Of a stretch of 64,000 nucleotides of DNA, positions 11,933 through 25,247 are shown piece after piece. The stretch covers positions 27,581,119 through 27,645,118 of the forward strand of contig NC_068350.1 in the NCBI RefSeq assembly GCF_014633365.1, given 5' to 3'. The stretch's first letter is position 1. Every line of letters starts with the position of its first letter. A model generated the notes under the pieces. That model was not told the DNA's origin. It worked only from the letters and a program-made list of their open reading frames with translations, and ran no database searches. The DNA is from Diospyros lotus. Taxonomy: Eukaryota > Streptophyta > Magnoliopsida > Ericales > Ebenaceae. The position numbers and the translations under genes are program-made.

Positions 11933-13451
11933 TGATGGGTGTCGAATCGAACAAATAATATATTCTTGCTCTTAAAAATATAAATTATGATAGTGATGAG
12001 CAAGGTCTTATCCACAAGGATTGGTTAGATCTATTCCTTTGAAAAATTAAAATAAATAAAAGAAACAATCGGGGAGTTTAAAACGTGGATCTAAACAACT
12101 AAAAATAGAATATTATTTTAAATTAATAAGGCAAATCAGAATGAAAAAAATTTAAGTAATCAACAGAAACGCTTTCGGTAGAAGATATTTATCCACCAAT
12201 GGTTATGACACTAATCATTAATGCCAAAGTCTTGAATACTTGGCCTTAAAAAGAACAACAAGCTCTGTTCATTCAATGTTTCCCTTACTTCTTAGTTAAT
12301 TAAAATAAGCTCTTCAATTAACCCTTACCTTCAAACAACCCTAGAACAAGCTCTCTAGAATTTAATTCAAAGGCAGCATTAAACTTTGTGGAAACAAGAC
12401 CAAATCTGAACAATAAACACACAAGCTCAGTTTATTTAATTCAACACATGTACTCCTTAGGAACTGAATAAAAACTTGTACATAATCATCAACCCTAGTC
12501 ACTACTTATGCAAGAAATACCAAACAATTATGGATTTGGTATCCAAGCTAGCAATTGACCATGCGTCAAGAATTGAATAGTGGTTGTCTACGCAATTAAA
12601 ACACACAATCATAAACATTAAAATCAGAAAATACATGAATATTCAAGAGAAAATCAGATCGCAAATAAACTCAAAAAGATCTCACAGTGTTCTTCCAATG
12701 GCTTCAAAATATCCTTCTACAAAAAAACCAAAGTTTAGCCACACATAATGATAGAAAGAACACAAAAAGAAGAGAAAATATGAAAAGGATACTTCTTCCT
12801 CTTGGATGTGCTTCTCTGCCTCTTTTTCTTCCTGGACATTCTCCCTTTCTCGAGCTTGGATCAAGGCTTTAAATAGCCCCCAACAAAGAATCCAAATCAG
12901 CCCAAAGAATTAGGGCTTCCTAGACTCCCGTAACTTATGAGCCCGTTTTGGGTCAGATAAAAAGCTTTTTGGGCTTCGGCCCCTTCTTAATAATTGTATT
13001 GAAGAATGTGTAGATGAATTTAGGCTTTTAAATCACTCAATTTGGACATCAGAAGCTCAAGTTATGTCCTTTAAAAGATTCAATGTTCGTGTAGAATTCT
13101 AATTCGATTAGGATTTGGCCCAACTTTTCGGCCCTAATGTTGAAGCAATGTTTGGTGGCCCAAACGAACTCGGATTTGGAAAAATAATACCATTATGGAA
13201 AGACCAAGAAGTCCTCTAGAAATGCTCTGAAGATCTCATTCATGTTCTTGAACTCTAATATGGATAAAAATCTGTAAGAAGCCCGAAAGGTCAAAATATT
13301 AAAAAGCTAAAATTTTCTAAGTAAAAACCCAATTTATTCTAACCTATCCAAAATTTCCTTAACCAACAAAATAAGCATAAATCAGAACAATAAGGCATAA
13401 AACTCACCCAAAAGATTATATGTAATAGAAATAAATATATGAAATTATGCA
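11933..13451 (-). mobile_element. Athila-like 5' LTR, complete
   Basis: The 1519-bp LTR runs TGATGGGTGTCG to GAAATTATGCA in plus coordinates; on its own strand it starts TGCATAATTTC and ends CACCCATCA. A minus-strand TATA-like element (CTATTTAAAGCC) lies at about 12864-12875. Part of it (12836-13451) is collinear with the left-edge copy, and it shows the uninterrupted target of the solo LTR at 224-2457. The flanking base run CTCAT (13452-13456) should be one copy of the element's target duplication; the other lies before base 1. Confidence 0.85.
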
Positions 13452-15397
13452 CTCATTAATTATTCCCTCATAAGCACTCAAGCCCATCCGAATAGGCTCC
13501 CGGCCATCTGAATGATAGCCACAGAAGTCCAAATGCATATCCAAATAGGCCTAAACACATTCGGATACCTTCATTAGATTCTAGCTAAAGACGTGATATA
13601 TTTGTGAGCTTATTTGAATATGAAAATACTCCTTTCAGATGTCCCCTATATGAAAATAAAGCCTCATCTGAATGAGTTCCTCCCACATCTGAATGCATTT
13701 CATATAATTTGATTCATTCGTTCTTATTTTTTTCTAAACATACAGATACTACAGTATTACATCTAGATGCCATTTTTGATCTAGTGTAGAGCTCCATCTG
13801 AATGGGTCTTAGGTCATTCGAATGTTAAAGTCACAATTTATTAAATCTATTCGAATGTGCAAATAAACCATCCAAATATGCCTGTGCTCATCTGGATATC
13901 ACTTTGTGTATACATAAAGCCATCCAAATATGTCTATACTCATCTGAATATCTCCAGCTAATTTTACGTATACCATATCTAAATGCCTATATGTAACATT
14001 CGAATATACCTTATGTGTATAAAGCCATATTCGAATATATTCATGTTGCCATCCGAATGCCCCCTCATGAATGTGTATCCTCATCCGAATGTGTCTTGAG
14101 GCATTTGAATGTGTCTCATAAGTATATCTATCCATCAAAATGAATTTCTCCCACATCTAGATGAATTTCATGAAAATTGATCAAATTATGCTGATTTTTG
14201 CCCAACATTCGGATTCTATAATGCCCTTATCCGAATGAATTTCCCTATCATCTGAAGGTGCTAGAAATCATACGAATTTGCCTCTCAAATTTGTGGTTTA
14301 CTATAGAGAATTTGACCATGCTTTATTCTTTTACGTATATCTCCTTGTGATGATATCCGATTTAAGATCCTTTTGATGTGTTGGAAAATAGACTACATAG
14401 GATTCAATTTGATGTATTATTTGAATGATTTGGTTACATTTTGATCCCGTAACAACCCGATTAATTTCTGCCAAGAAATTCGTAGATTCCATTTTTGTGT
14501 AATCTGATCACATGGTATTCTTTGGCCATAACTTTCTGTTCCCATCTCCAACTTGAGATCAATTCATTGGGATGTAAACTATACATCCTACCCTTCGTTT
14601 TGATATATTACCCGCATTATTTTACTTCATATTGAGTCCATAATGGCCCCGCCAATCTTGGTAAAAAATCTGAAATTTTACTATTTTGAATTCCGCATTG
14701 TTGTAGTTTTTGTGGAATAAATTTTGGTGGATAATTTCGATTGTGAATCCGTTTGTTGTTCCCAAAACTAGAGTTCTTGAACTTAAATTTCAAAATTTTG
14801 TTTGGGGCAATTGATCAAATATCAAACCCGAGTCAGTCCTTTGAAATCACCCAAAAATCTAAAAGTTTAAGGAATCCTCTATATGTAATTCTTTTTGGGT
14901 TGCCCATTCTTTCTTATGGTTGAGCTATGAGTATGAATGCAATTAAATGCATACTAGCCAGTTAAATGAATTCAAGGAAATTATATGATGGGAAAAATAG
15001 CATATTAAATCTATAATACTCCTCAAAAGGTGAATCAAGATTTAACCGTAAACAACATCTCCCAAAATTATTTTTGTGACAAATGGTGTTATAAATTGCA
15101 TCATGAATGTGGTAAATATTATAAAGTAAGATATGATAGATTTATGTAATGATGGTGATGGGTGAATGGTATTGAAAGTATTTATATCAGGAAAACAAGG
15201 ATTTAAATGCATGTGGTTGGCAAATGCATACATGATGTATATATATTTTGCGCACCTATTATTTTGCGCGGAGGGAAAGGGTGCCCTAGAGCACCTAACA
15301 CGGGACGAGGTGGCCATAGCCCGACAAGTTAGCTCCATATTTATTTGTGAGATTCTATTTACATGATGCACTTTTGCATGTGTTGAATGATGGCTTG
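13452..15397 (+). mobile_element. Tekay-like LTR (family V), middle part
   Basis: This stretch holds no gene. From 13480 to about 14290 it is full of degenerate ATCCGAATG/ATCTGAATG motifs; the only other such block is the reverse-orientation one in the LTR at 43265-45917. I read it as the plus-strand V-family LTR whose 5' part lies to the left of the Athila insertion, outside the window, and which resumes at 18193 after a nested solo LTR. Plausible V-LTR landmarks include an interrupted leader with GGCCATAACTTTCTG at 14522. The assignment is an inference from motif order. Confidence 0.5.
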
Positions 15398-18187
15398 TGT
15401 AACACCCGGTGTTACAGGTGTTAAAAGAATGAGAAAGAAAGTGAGAAAATTCCAAAAATGCCCCTGAGAAGGTGTTGGATCCTTGAGATTGAGGGTGCCC
15501 TATGAGAGGGGTATTTTGGTAATTTGGATAGTGAAGTCCAATAAAGGGTAATTTGGTAAATTGGAAATAATTCCTAGGTGGAATTAAGTATGGAAGTGAA
15601 TTACTTCCCATTTTGGATTATGTGGAGATAAATGGGATTGAAAATTTACAAAGGGTATTTTTGGAGTAAATTCTATAATGGAATTAAATTATAGAAATGG
15701 GGAAAAATACTCATAAATTATTTATGTGAGTAAAATAATGGATTTTTCCTAAAATAGTGGGTTAATGTGGAAATGCCACATGGATGGCTTAGATTAAGTC
15801 TTGAAAGCCAAGGTTGTGGCATGGAGTGACACTTGGCAAATTTTTATGAAAGGAATTTAGTTAAAATGTGAAATTAAGAAATTTAGCCAAATTAGATATT
15901 AAGGGGACACTTGGCATGATCTTGTGAAGGAAGATAGGAGAATAAAAATAAATTCAAAAAGAAAAGAATTTAGTCTTTCAAGCCTTAAATGAAGCCACGA
16001 TGGTGTCTCTAAAAAGAAATTACAAAATGAAATGAAATTAGTCACCCATTAATGGGTGAAAATGGAGATGATATATAAATTAGAAAAGAAAGAAATTATG
16101 TCTTTCAAGACATGTCTTGAAATTAGTCAAAATAAGTTAAATGGGAATTAAAATAGAAATTCCAAGTGATCTAATGGTGGTGATTAAGTCTTGAAAGAAG
16201 AAATAATCCAATGGCTAGAATTGGGTCTTGGAAGATGGCATGGATTGCCAACACATTTAAAAATTTAATTTGAAAAGAATTATGGATGGTGAGATCATGG
16301 GCTAAGAATCATGGATGGTTAGGATTTAGTCTTAAAGGAAGACCAAGTTGTGCTTTCTTTCAAGGGTGGAGATTAATTCTCCCAAGATGGAAGGATGAGA
16401 TTTCTTCTTGCAAGAGCACATGGATTGTGCTTTATTTGGATGGCTAGGATGAGGTCTTCCAACTCAAATTAAATCCAAAGGCTAGGATTTATTCTTGCCA
16501 TAGAATTAAATCAAAATGAATTAGGAAATATTGTCTATAAAAGAGAAGAGGAAGAAGACTTGTCTTCTTTTGGCAATAGAAGAGAAAGCTTAGAGAGAGA
16601 AGCTTGGAAGATTGAAGAGGTAAGCTCTCCAAGAAGCTTGTTTCCTTAAAAACCCTAGTCTTAAATATTTTTTTTTTAAGCAAGTTTTATTTATTCTCAA
16701 GGGTTGGGAGTGAGAGCAAGTTGTTGTAAGCAAGGAGGAAGTCTTGAAGCTAGTTGTTGAAGCTCTTGAGGTAAGGGATGGCCCCATGGGAGGTGGCTTT
16801 GCAAATGCTATTTATATGCTTTACTATGTGTGTGCATCTTGCATGTTTTGTTGTGGTAAAGACCTATGGCCATGAGGTTATGTGGGTTGGGATATATGGA
16901 AGCCTCAAACCAAGTGGGTTGTGAGGATGTGAAGTCCCAAGCATATTGCATACATTCATTTTGTCACACTTTACTTGTTATTGTGCATATTTTATCATTT
17001 GCACCCTTATTGAGCTTAAAGCTCATGAGGTATTTTACCTCCTTGTAGTTGGGGCATCATCAAAAGGGAAGGAGAAAATGGTTGCATGAAGGATGGTTTG
17101 TGAATCAAGCTTGGTAATTTATTTTGTGTAGTGTTAAGGATCTAGTGTTTGGATATATTTCAAGGTGTATGTAAAAGCATGTAGCTTGTATGGAACATGT
17201 TATGGTTATTATCTTAATTTTGGGATGAAATTTGGGATTTAGGTGTATTTTTATTTGAAATTAAATTCTGGAAAATGTGGAGTATTTATTCAAAAAAAAA
17301 AATTGAAAGGGCAGTGGGCTGGTGCCAAGGGCGCGCCTGGGCGCGGCCGCGCGCATGGCAGGCGGCCAGAGCGCGCGGCCCATGCGGGCGGCCATGCGCG
17401 GCCGGCTGCTGCTGCCGCCCCCCCTACCTTGCTGCTTTGTATTTTTTTTATTTATTTGAATTTGGGTTATGTTTATTTAATTAATTCTGACATTTTGAGT
17501 AATTATGAAATAAAATGCATTTTTAAATAAATAAATAATGGAGTATTTTAGCCTCTAAATTAATTATTAAATTAATATAAATTTGAGGCAATTGTGTGGA
17601 TAAAATTTTATATTTGGGAATATCAATAATGGGGTATTTTCCTTAAATTTTAGAAAATGGATGAGGATGCCTTAATGTTATATTTCAAAATTTATTTCCT
17701 AAGTGTTTGGAAAATTTAGTATTTTGAAATGATAAAAGGGAAAAAGTAATGGAGATTCGATAAGGAAATTTTATAAAATTTTTCCAAGGAAATATTAACC
17801 CAATAATTTTCTAAAGGAAATGAAGATGAGATAAATGGGTTAATAGTTGGGGCAAAGAAATTATTATTTTCTTATAATTAAGGCTTATGCCATAATTTGT
17901 ATGAAATTAGTGAGCGAGTTTATTCCTTTCGATCCTGGGAAGCCATCATTAGCTCTTCATTGAGAGCTTGAGAAGGTGGCACTTCACAAGGTTTTGGGTT
18001 TATTCTTCGCGAGGTCGTTTAGTTATCTTCCCGAAACCTTGAGTGGAGTGAAGAGAGGGCGAAGTCTAGTTTCCCACCTAGGTCGTTTCTCATTGAAACG
18101 TAGCCGTCTCTTCATCTTTGCCCTAACGTGTGAATAATAGGTTGATTATTCGTGAGTAACACCCGTATGTGGGAGCGGGGCGTTACA
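15398..18187 (+). mobile_element. Solo LTR, family Y (Tekay-like), TSD GCTTG
   Basis: A 2790-bp LTR starts TGTAACACCCGGTGTTACAG and ends GGGAGCGGGGCGTTACA, with perfect duplications GCTTG at 15393-15397 and 18188-18192. A TATA box CTATAAAAG is at 16535-16543. Start and end match the Y LTRs at 34505 and 56107: the last 120 bp share CCCACCTAGG, a GTTGAAACGTAG-type phrase and a GTGGGAGC terminus. A very GC-rich insert (about 17320-17425) encodes nothing recognisable. No internal region is left. Confidence 0.92.
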
Positions 18188-18192
18188 GCTTG

Positions 18193-18872
18193 CGAGCCTG
18201 CAAGATTTGATACTGACATTGAAACCTAATGCACATTGCATAGTGGTATATGGTGGCATGATATATTTAAATTTGAATTAATAAATTTATAAATTATGAA
18301 TCTTGTAGATAACTGCGGAGTCTTTGATAACTCTTTTTGGTGTCATCATGTTCTTGGATCCTATACATTTTTCATTATTACTTGGACTTGCTGAGCCTTA
18401 TGGTTCACTTGATCTTCTTTGCCATTCCAGGTAAAGGAAAGGCAGTGTTTGGGGGCAAGTCTAGTGGGACTGCGACCCAGGGTAGCGGTGTACAGAGACG
18501 CATCCTAATTTAAAGATCCTTATTATCATTTTGGTGATGCTTGCAATGAAATGATTTTTTTTTATTTTGTTAATTCACACTAGAGCTCCTTATTTATTTT
18601 GTATGGCCTTCGAGCCTAGACTTATGAGGTATTGGAAATGTATCTGAACCCTTCTTAGGTTTCTACTACTAGCAATGAAATGAATTGTTGGTTTTAAAAT
18701 GGTCTTGTTGTTTATCATTACTGTGATGACCTCAGTTCGGGAGTGGGCCCTATGTCAGGCATGTTAAAGCATGTGAAGATTGTTCTTGATGCACCATGCT
18801 CGATGAACTTGGAAAAAAAAATATTCTCGTGAATTCTCTTATAGTGATGCGCCCGTGTAAGGCGAGGTGTTA
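18193..18872 (+). mobile_element. Family V LTR, 3' end
   Basis: Continuation of the LTR interrupted at 15398, ending GGCGAGGTGTTACA at 18872. It carries the CTTGCTGAGCCTTATGGTTC block and the CATTCCAGGTAAAGGAAAGG block seen before the 3' ends of several LTRs here. Its last 100 bases (GAATTCTCTTATAGTG near 18830-18845) closely match the end of the LTR at 20245-22694, so families V and W are related. Confidence 0.65.
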
Positions 18873-21800
18873 CAACCGGACTATGACATGATTCAAATAT
18901 AACAATGCTATGAAAACCACTTGTCATGCATTTTCACAAAACATATCTAGTTAATGCATCACATAAAAGTAACTCGATATACACAACATGCTTATAAATG
19001 AATAGGCAGCATAACCACATGAAATCAACCACCCATAGGTGAAATCATAAAACGAACCTCAGACCAAACCACTCACATAAAGCATACTAGGTTTCTGAAG
19101 AGACTACTCATTTACCTTAAACAGTAATTCGATGTATCCCTCGAAAAATGTGTCAACCTCAAATAGTGTGCAAAACCTTAACACTTATAGTGATCCTTTC
19201 CTGGCCAATAATTATCCAAGGAAATCAATATTTATGGTTTTCCTAATTTTTTACATAATTTCCTCATTTTTTCTTAATTTTCTCTATTTTCTATAATTTT
19301 CCTTCTCTTTGAAAATGAGTAATAAATATATAACCCTATTTTCACCAAACATTTTCCCAAAAATATTCCAAAAATAATTTTCTAAAAATTCTAAAATTAA
19401 TTTTAGAAAAATACTGTGCCTCACACGTAAGTGCGTGGCTGAGAATGAAGTCCGCACATGCTGTTCACGCACCTCATCTTCTCCGATTGTCTTCTTCGGC
19501 GATGGCGACTACAACTAGCTCTGATGACCAATCTGATCCTACCTCCTTGTAGCCCTTCTCAAGTCAATCCTAGGGGTACCTTGGGTTGCCTAAAAATACC
19601 ACCAGAAAAGCCTCAAATGACCAGTTGTAGGTCTCGGCTCCGACGAACCTCGATTCTCCAGCGAACTCACTGAAACCCCTTAAAACCTACACCAAACCCT
19701 CCCAAATTCTCCAAAAATGCTCCTAAGAACTTAAGGAACAAAATCCCTATGCTCTCAAAGCTCGATTATTGCTAAAACACCATGAACTCATCTCGAGTTT
19801 TCTTTAAAACCCTCGGCCCAGTGAACCCTATTTATACCCGATTTCCACTGAATCTTCGACCATACATAAGCTTTCCTGGTCCCCAATCTTCGAATCTTCA
19901 TTATTCCGAGCCTCAATTCAAGCTAAATAAGGATAAAAACCCTCTAAAATTTTTTACCAGATTTTTGATTACTACAAAATTGGTTTCCCATCCTATCCCC
20001 GTCGATCTTAGCCAATAACCTTGCCCACTTGAACCATTATGGCCTGGAGAGCAATCCTATGCCCCTAGGAAGCCCTGCCGGTGGCCGCCACAAAGTTGGT
20101 CGGTGACTTGCAAGTTTCACACATGTTTTCCATTATTTACACTTTCACCCCCAACTTTTGATGTTTCACACTTTTGCCCATATCTCTCAAACCCTGGGTT
20201 TTCCACTTATTCCATTAGACCCCACAAGTTTAGGATGTCTTATTTGTATTACCCAATAATTAATATCAAGGGTATTTTTGGAAGTTGTCGGGTCAAAATG
20301 AAATTTATCAAAGTTTCGGGCCAGTGTGTAATATTCAAAACTTGCACAAAAGGCAAGCGACCAAACCAAGACAAAAATTAGAGAGTAAAAATCTTTAAAG
20401 AGTCGTGGAATGTCAAAAACCAAGGGATTTACAGACGTTTTGGGGCAAAATTACGCAATTATGGGCGTTCGGACCAAAGTGTAAAATTTGAAATTTGATG
20501 GAGGGTGGTCAAAAAGAGGGTTTTTATAGACTATTAAGGGTGTATTGATACATTCTAAACTTGAGGGGTTTAATTGAATAGGTGAGAAGTCTAGGGTTTG
20601 AGTGAAATGGGCAGAATCATGAAATATCAAAGTTTAGGGGGTGGAAGAGCAATTATCGAAAGTTGGGTGTGAAACTTACAAATCATCGGCCAACTCTGCG
20701 GCAGCCATCGTCAGAACTCGCAAGGGGCATCAAAATGATCTCTAGGCCATGATGGTTCGAATGAACCTAGCCATTGGCCGAGATCTATGGCAAATCGGTG
20801 GGAATTCATTTTTAAAGAAAAGTCGAATCTGGCCGAAAATTTTGAAGCAATTTCATCGCAAATTGGTTTGGTTTTGAGGCTTCTAATGATCATATTCGAA
20901 GCTTAGGAGGTAGGAAAGCTTCCTATTGGTCGAAGAACCGGTCAAAATCAGGTATAAATAGGGTTCGAATGGGAGAGGGTTTCAAAACAAATCAAAGTTG
21001 ATTGGCCATGTTTTAGCAAGAATTGAGCTTTGGGAATAAGGGGCTTTTGTTCCTTGAGTGCTAGGGAGTTTTTCTGGAGAATTTGGGAGGTTTTGGTGTA
21101 GGATTTAAGGGGTTTTAGTGGCTTAGCCAAAAAATCGGGCTTCGCCGAAGCCGACCCTGTAAACGGCCGTTTGAGGCCTTTCCGGTGGTTCTTTCCAATG
21201 GTAGAGCGTACCCCTAGGATTGCCTCTCCAAGAGCTTCAAGTCCATATAGTTTGTTAGGCCATTGGAAGCTGTTTAGATTGTCGTCGCCTGAAAATGAAG
21301 CTAGAGAAGACGAAGCGCGTGACTAGCACGCGCGGACTTCAATCGCAGCCCACTCGCTTGGTGCGTGAGGGCACGTGAGACACAGTATTTTTTTGAATTA
21401 ATTTTATTATTTTGGTAAAATTATTTTAAGGATATTTATGCAAAAATATTTGGAGAAACTAGGTGTTTTGTATTTATTATGGTTTTCCGAATGAAAGAAA
21501 GGTTTGAAAAAAAAGGAAAAAAATAAGAAAAATTGAGGAAAGTATGGGAAAATAGAAATATTAATTTCTATAGTTATAATGGTAATTAGGAGACGGCTTG
21601 ACTGTCAGAATGAAGGAATTACACGATTTTTGAGATATGACACGCTTTTCGAGGCAAAAATTAGCTTTTTTCCGAATTAAGGTGAGAGGTTTGAATCCAG
21701 TCTTACTGTTGTTGGAAAGTGTCATGATGTGATGGTTGTGACTTCAGGTGAGTAGTTATGCCTCCGGAATTTGAGATACATCGTATAGGTGTTTATTTAT

Positions 21801-22996
21801 GTACTTATATGTCGTTTATTTGGAATAATGCATGAATTGTTTTATTTATGAAAATTCAGTACATGGTACGCGTTTTTCTCATATCATCAAGGTCTTAATT
21901 TTGTGCTATTGATATTGGGGTGGGGTCTTCTTGAGAATGGGGCAAGGTTAATCCCAGTGATCGGGTGACACAATAGGGCACTCGGGGATTAAGTATATCG
22001 CGGCAAGGTCAACCCCAATGGTGTGTGGAATGGATTTTCCACGGGAGGTTGAGTATGCCAGGGAGATTTCTCAGGATAGACATGTTGCATGTGATATTTG
22101 TCTTATATGTCATGTACATGTGTTATTCATACATTCAATAGACTGTATTGTGCCATCACTTAGATATTTTATCATCTAATCTGGGTTATGCCTCTGGAAC
22201 ATTCGACGTTCCAGCCAGGGACTGCTGCAAGAGCAATGACGTGGCTAGTTGAGGGTCAATGGAGCTTGGAGTGATAGCTGGTGTACCATTTTTGGGTCAT
22301 TAGTATTTATTTTCAGTATATGTATGGACAGGCGCATGATAGCATTGCTATCCTTTCCTTTTGTAGCATTGTAATACGTATCTTGCTACGTACAAACCCT
22401 GTGGTCGGCCATGATATTTGATGTTAAGATATTGTTTTCCGCTGCGTATGTTATGGCTCGTTTAGTTTAAGCCTATGTATCTTGTTAGCTAAATGGGCAA
22501 GACTGGGGCTTCTAGGATTCCATCTGCATGTGAAGATTGTTCTTGAAGTCATTGCGAGTGCCGATCATTGTATGCGACGCGGGTGTTTCATCTGTATGTG
22601 CAGATTGTACTCATGGCACTGCGCGTGACGGACTTGGAAAAAAAATCCCAGGAATTCTCTTATAGTGGCACGCCCAACGAGGCGGGGTGTTACATTATTA
22701 CACCCCTGAAAGTTTAGAAAAACCCTCGTTTTGACCAGCATCAGTCAAATTTTAGATTCTACACTTTAGCTTGCATGCCCCTGATCGCTTATTTGATCCT
22801 AAATTTCCACAAATCTCTTGGTTTTGAAAACCCCTCACTCTTTGGACATTTTTACCCTCCAAGTTTCGTTTTAGTGTGGTCACTTACCTTTTCGTTTATG
22901 TTTTGAAATTTACACATTGGCCCGAAAGTATGATAAACTGCATTTAAACCCAAAAGATTTCTAAAATACTATTGATATAAAATTTTGGGTATTACA
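18873..22996 (-). mobile_element. Family W LTR on minus strand, interrupted by its own family
   Basis: On the minus strand this LTR starts at 22996 (TGTAATACCCAAAATTT), runs to 22700, is interrupted by a plus-strand copy (20245-22694 with one TSD), and continues from 20244 to 18873, where the V LTR cuts it. Equivalent landmarks fall at nearly the same offsets as in the plus copy. The TATA (GGTATAAATAGGG on its strand, near 19840) is about 702 bp from the start versus about 707 in the plus copy. A GTGTGAAACTTGCAAG block is at about 427 versus 425. Its remaining 3' end must lie left of V, outside the window. ORFs here are shadows. Confidence 0.8.
20245..22694 (+). mobile_element. Solo LTR, family W (Tekay-like), TSD TTATT
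   Basis: A 2450-bp LTR begins TGTATTACCCAATAATT and ends GGCGGGGTGTTACA, with perfect TTATT duplications at 20240-20244 and 22695-22699. TATA is at 20952-20960 (GTATAAATA). It contains the GCCTCTGGAACATTCGACGT phrase also present near 7345. It inserted about 297 bp inside a minus-strand LTR of the same family, so the two copies face each other and form long inverted arms. Confidence 0.93.
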
Positions 22997-23397
22997 CGGC
23001 ACGATCATCTTGCTTCTACATCCCAATTCTTATCCCCTTTTACGCTACTCTTGGGGGTTGGCATCATGTTCTAGGTGTGCTTTCTCTAACATCTACATGT
23101 CCCATGTAAGGGATGTGTATGCCAGGCATTAGCTCTTGCAGAAGGGATGTGATCCCTTGCAGTCACATCGCATTCTCCTCATTACTCTTCTGAAGCTCTT
23201 CATTCTAATGTCTCCTCATAGTTCTGGAGTCTTTCATAGTCAACGAGCGGTATTACAAGAGGTGCTATTTCGGATGGTCTTGAGATTCCTCTTGGGGTCA
23301 TAGTTGGATTCTCTCGGGGAATTGATGATTATCCCAAAGAGTTTAATTCTGGAATCATATAAGCTAAGGGTGGGACCTATTTCCCTTATCTCATAAC

Positions 23398-24904
23398 TGT
23401 TGGAAATGTATGCCCTAAAGACATGTTTTGTTTAATTTATGGCAATGATGTTTCTTTCGTTCAGTTCATGGCACATATATTATTTGCGTTTAATTGTTGA
23501 AAAAGTGTCCATGCTATTAAGTAAGTGATTCATGTGATGGGTCGTTCTTCACAGTTAGGCATGAATCATGGGTACTTAATAAGCAAGAAAAATATTACTC
23601 TTGATCTTTTGATAGAACTGGGCATTCTATCATGATAAGATTATTGTGCAATAGATCCTAATGGAGGATGGCTTGACTTAGCCAGTAAACAGTCCGTTTA
23701 CTCTAATTGTACAAGCGCATTTGGAATGTGTAGAGTGGACCTGTGATAGAAGCTAATGACAAAGTACTAATTATCATGGAGCTAGTCTATCACTGCTACT
23801 ACGTGGACGAGTACTCTAATACTTGAGTATTAGTTGGTGGTCTAGTGAACCTAGAGCTATATTCTTAGATTCATTGTAGGTGAGGTCTATCAAAGATCAA
23901 TATCCTTTTGAGTTGGGAGTATGGTTTCTAATTAGCTAAGACAGACTAATACAAGATAGTTTCTGTGATTCACCCCCTTGTGATTGTCCAAGAATAATCA
24001 AATAAACCAAGGCCCTGGGAACGTGACTTAAGAGTGTGTGCTTCTGGGTAGCTCCCAGTGATAAGCAAGTATATTCGAGTAGTCACGGATTATTGGACTA
24101 GTGATCTAAGGATGGTAGAAATCATTTAGAGAGGTGTTAGTACATTATTCCTTTCTAAATGATGGGTGTTACACAGAGGGGTATTTTCGTCATTACACTA
24201 GTGGGTCAAAGACATGGCATATGCAAAATTATTCGTGGGGTCAGTGTTACCATATGGTGATAGTTGGAACACTTAGAATGACAAAATATAGCTACTAGGT
24301 AGCAGGGATATTTTGGTCATTTTAGTAGCCGTGAATAATTTGTCTTTTAGTCCCCGGGGTAGCTCGATGTAACTCATGTATTTTTTAATACATTTGGCTT
24401 GTTGGGTGAATTACATTGAGAGAGAATAATTTTATTCAGGATGGTCCATAATTAATTGGGCTAGAATAAAATAATAGTTCATTAGTTTAATTAATTAATT
24501 GGGCTAACCCAATTAGAAAATTAATTAAATGGACTTGGCCCATTAGGGTTTGGCCCACTAGGGATTTAACCCTAGGGTTCTCCCTATATATATCTCTCTT
24601 TGGTTGTTTTCATCTAAGGTCGTTTTTACTCTTCTTCACCGAAAGAGAGGCCACGAGTTCGAGTCATACTCCGAAAGATCGAAAGAGTGCCTTTTGAGTT
24701 CTGATGCGAAGGAGCCGAAGGATTGCAGGACAGCCGTCGTCTCCACTACGAGAAGAGGTTCCCGCTCATCCTGCTCCCATCGCTCCATTCCGTCCAGTAA
24801 TCCGCCGAAAAAGTAAGTCTCCTAGATTCTAATCAATACGAGGAACGTTTTTTGATTAAAACGCTTTCGTTACATGCTTTTGTATCCTCGTTCATGATCC
24901 TTCA
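23398..24904 (+). mobile_element. Solo LTR, Ty1-copia-like, TSD ATAAC
   Basis: A 1507-bp LTR starts TGTTGGAAATGTATGCCC and ends CATGATCCTTCA, with perfect ATAAC duplications at 23393-23397 and 24905-24909. The start TGTTGGAAATGTATGCCCTA is typical of a common plant copia LTR group. A TATA-like CTATATATATC is near 24583. It is related to the minus-strand LTR at 9448-10889. Confidence 0.92.
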
Positions 24905-25229
24905 ATAACTCTTGCCACCAGATCAACAACGTGTATTTCTCCTTGCTCCGACCGTCCTCGGACCCCGATCTCAGCTATATGGTCTTTTTCCTGACTGACA
25001 ATCTGATTACCCCCCTAAGCTGACTACCTGGTTGTCCTTCGAATGGGGTACACATCTTGAGTGAACTTCTTGCTCCTGGTGATGTTCCACTAATATTGGT
25101 TGTAGTGGGGGCATTAGGCTGGGCTTTCCAGTAGTTGTTGTTCTAAAATGAGTGTTTCTACTTGTTGGTGGGGCGGGCTTCCCAAGTTGGTCGATCTAGT
25201 GTTTTTTATCATCTTGGCTTTTTGTCAAT

Positions 25230-25247
25230 TTCCAACAAACGGCACCA
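25230..25247 (-). other. Primer-binding site of the minus Tat-like element
   Basis: On the minus strand the tract next to the LTR end reads TTTGGTGCCGTTTGTTGGAA, a diverged version of the TTGGCGCCGTCTGTGGGAA site that is usual for Tat elements. It puts the element interior at lower coordinates and its 5' LTR at 25251-26150. Confidence 0.7.

Noticed and set aside
13899..14156. 85-codon minus ORF rich in His, Ile and Tyr
   Set aside because: It is a translation of the repeated ATCCGAATG motif block in an LTR.
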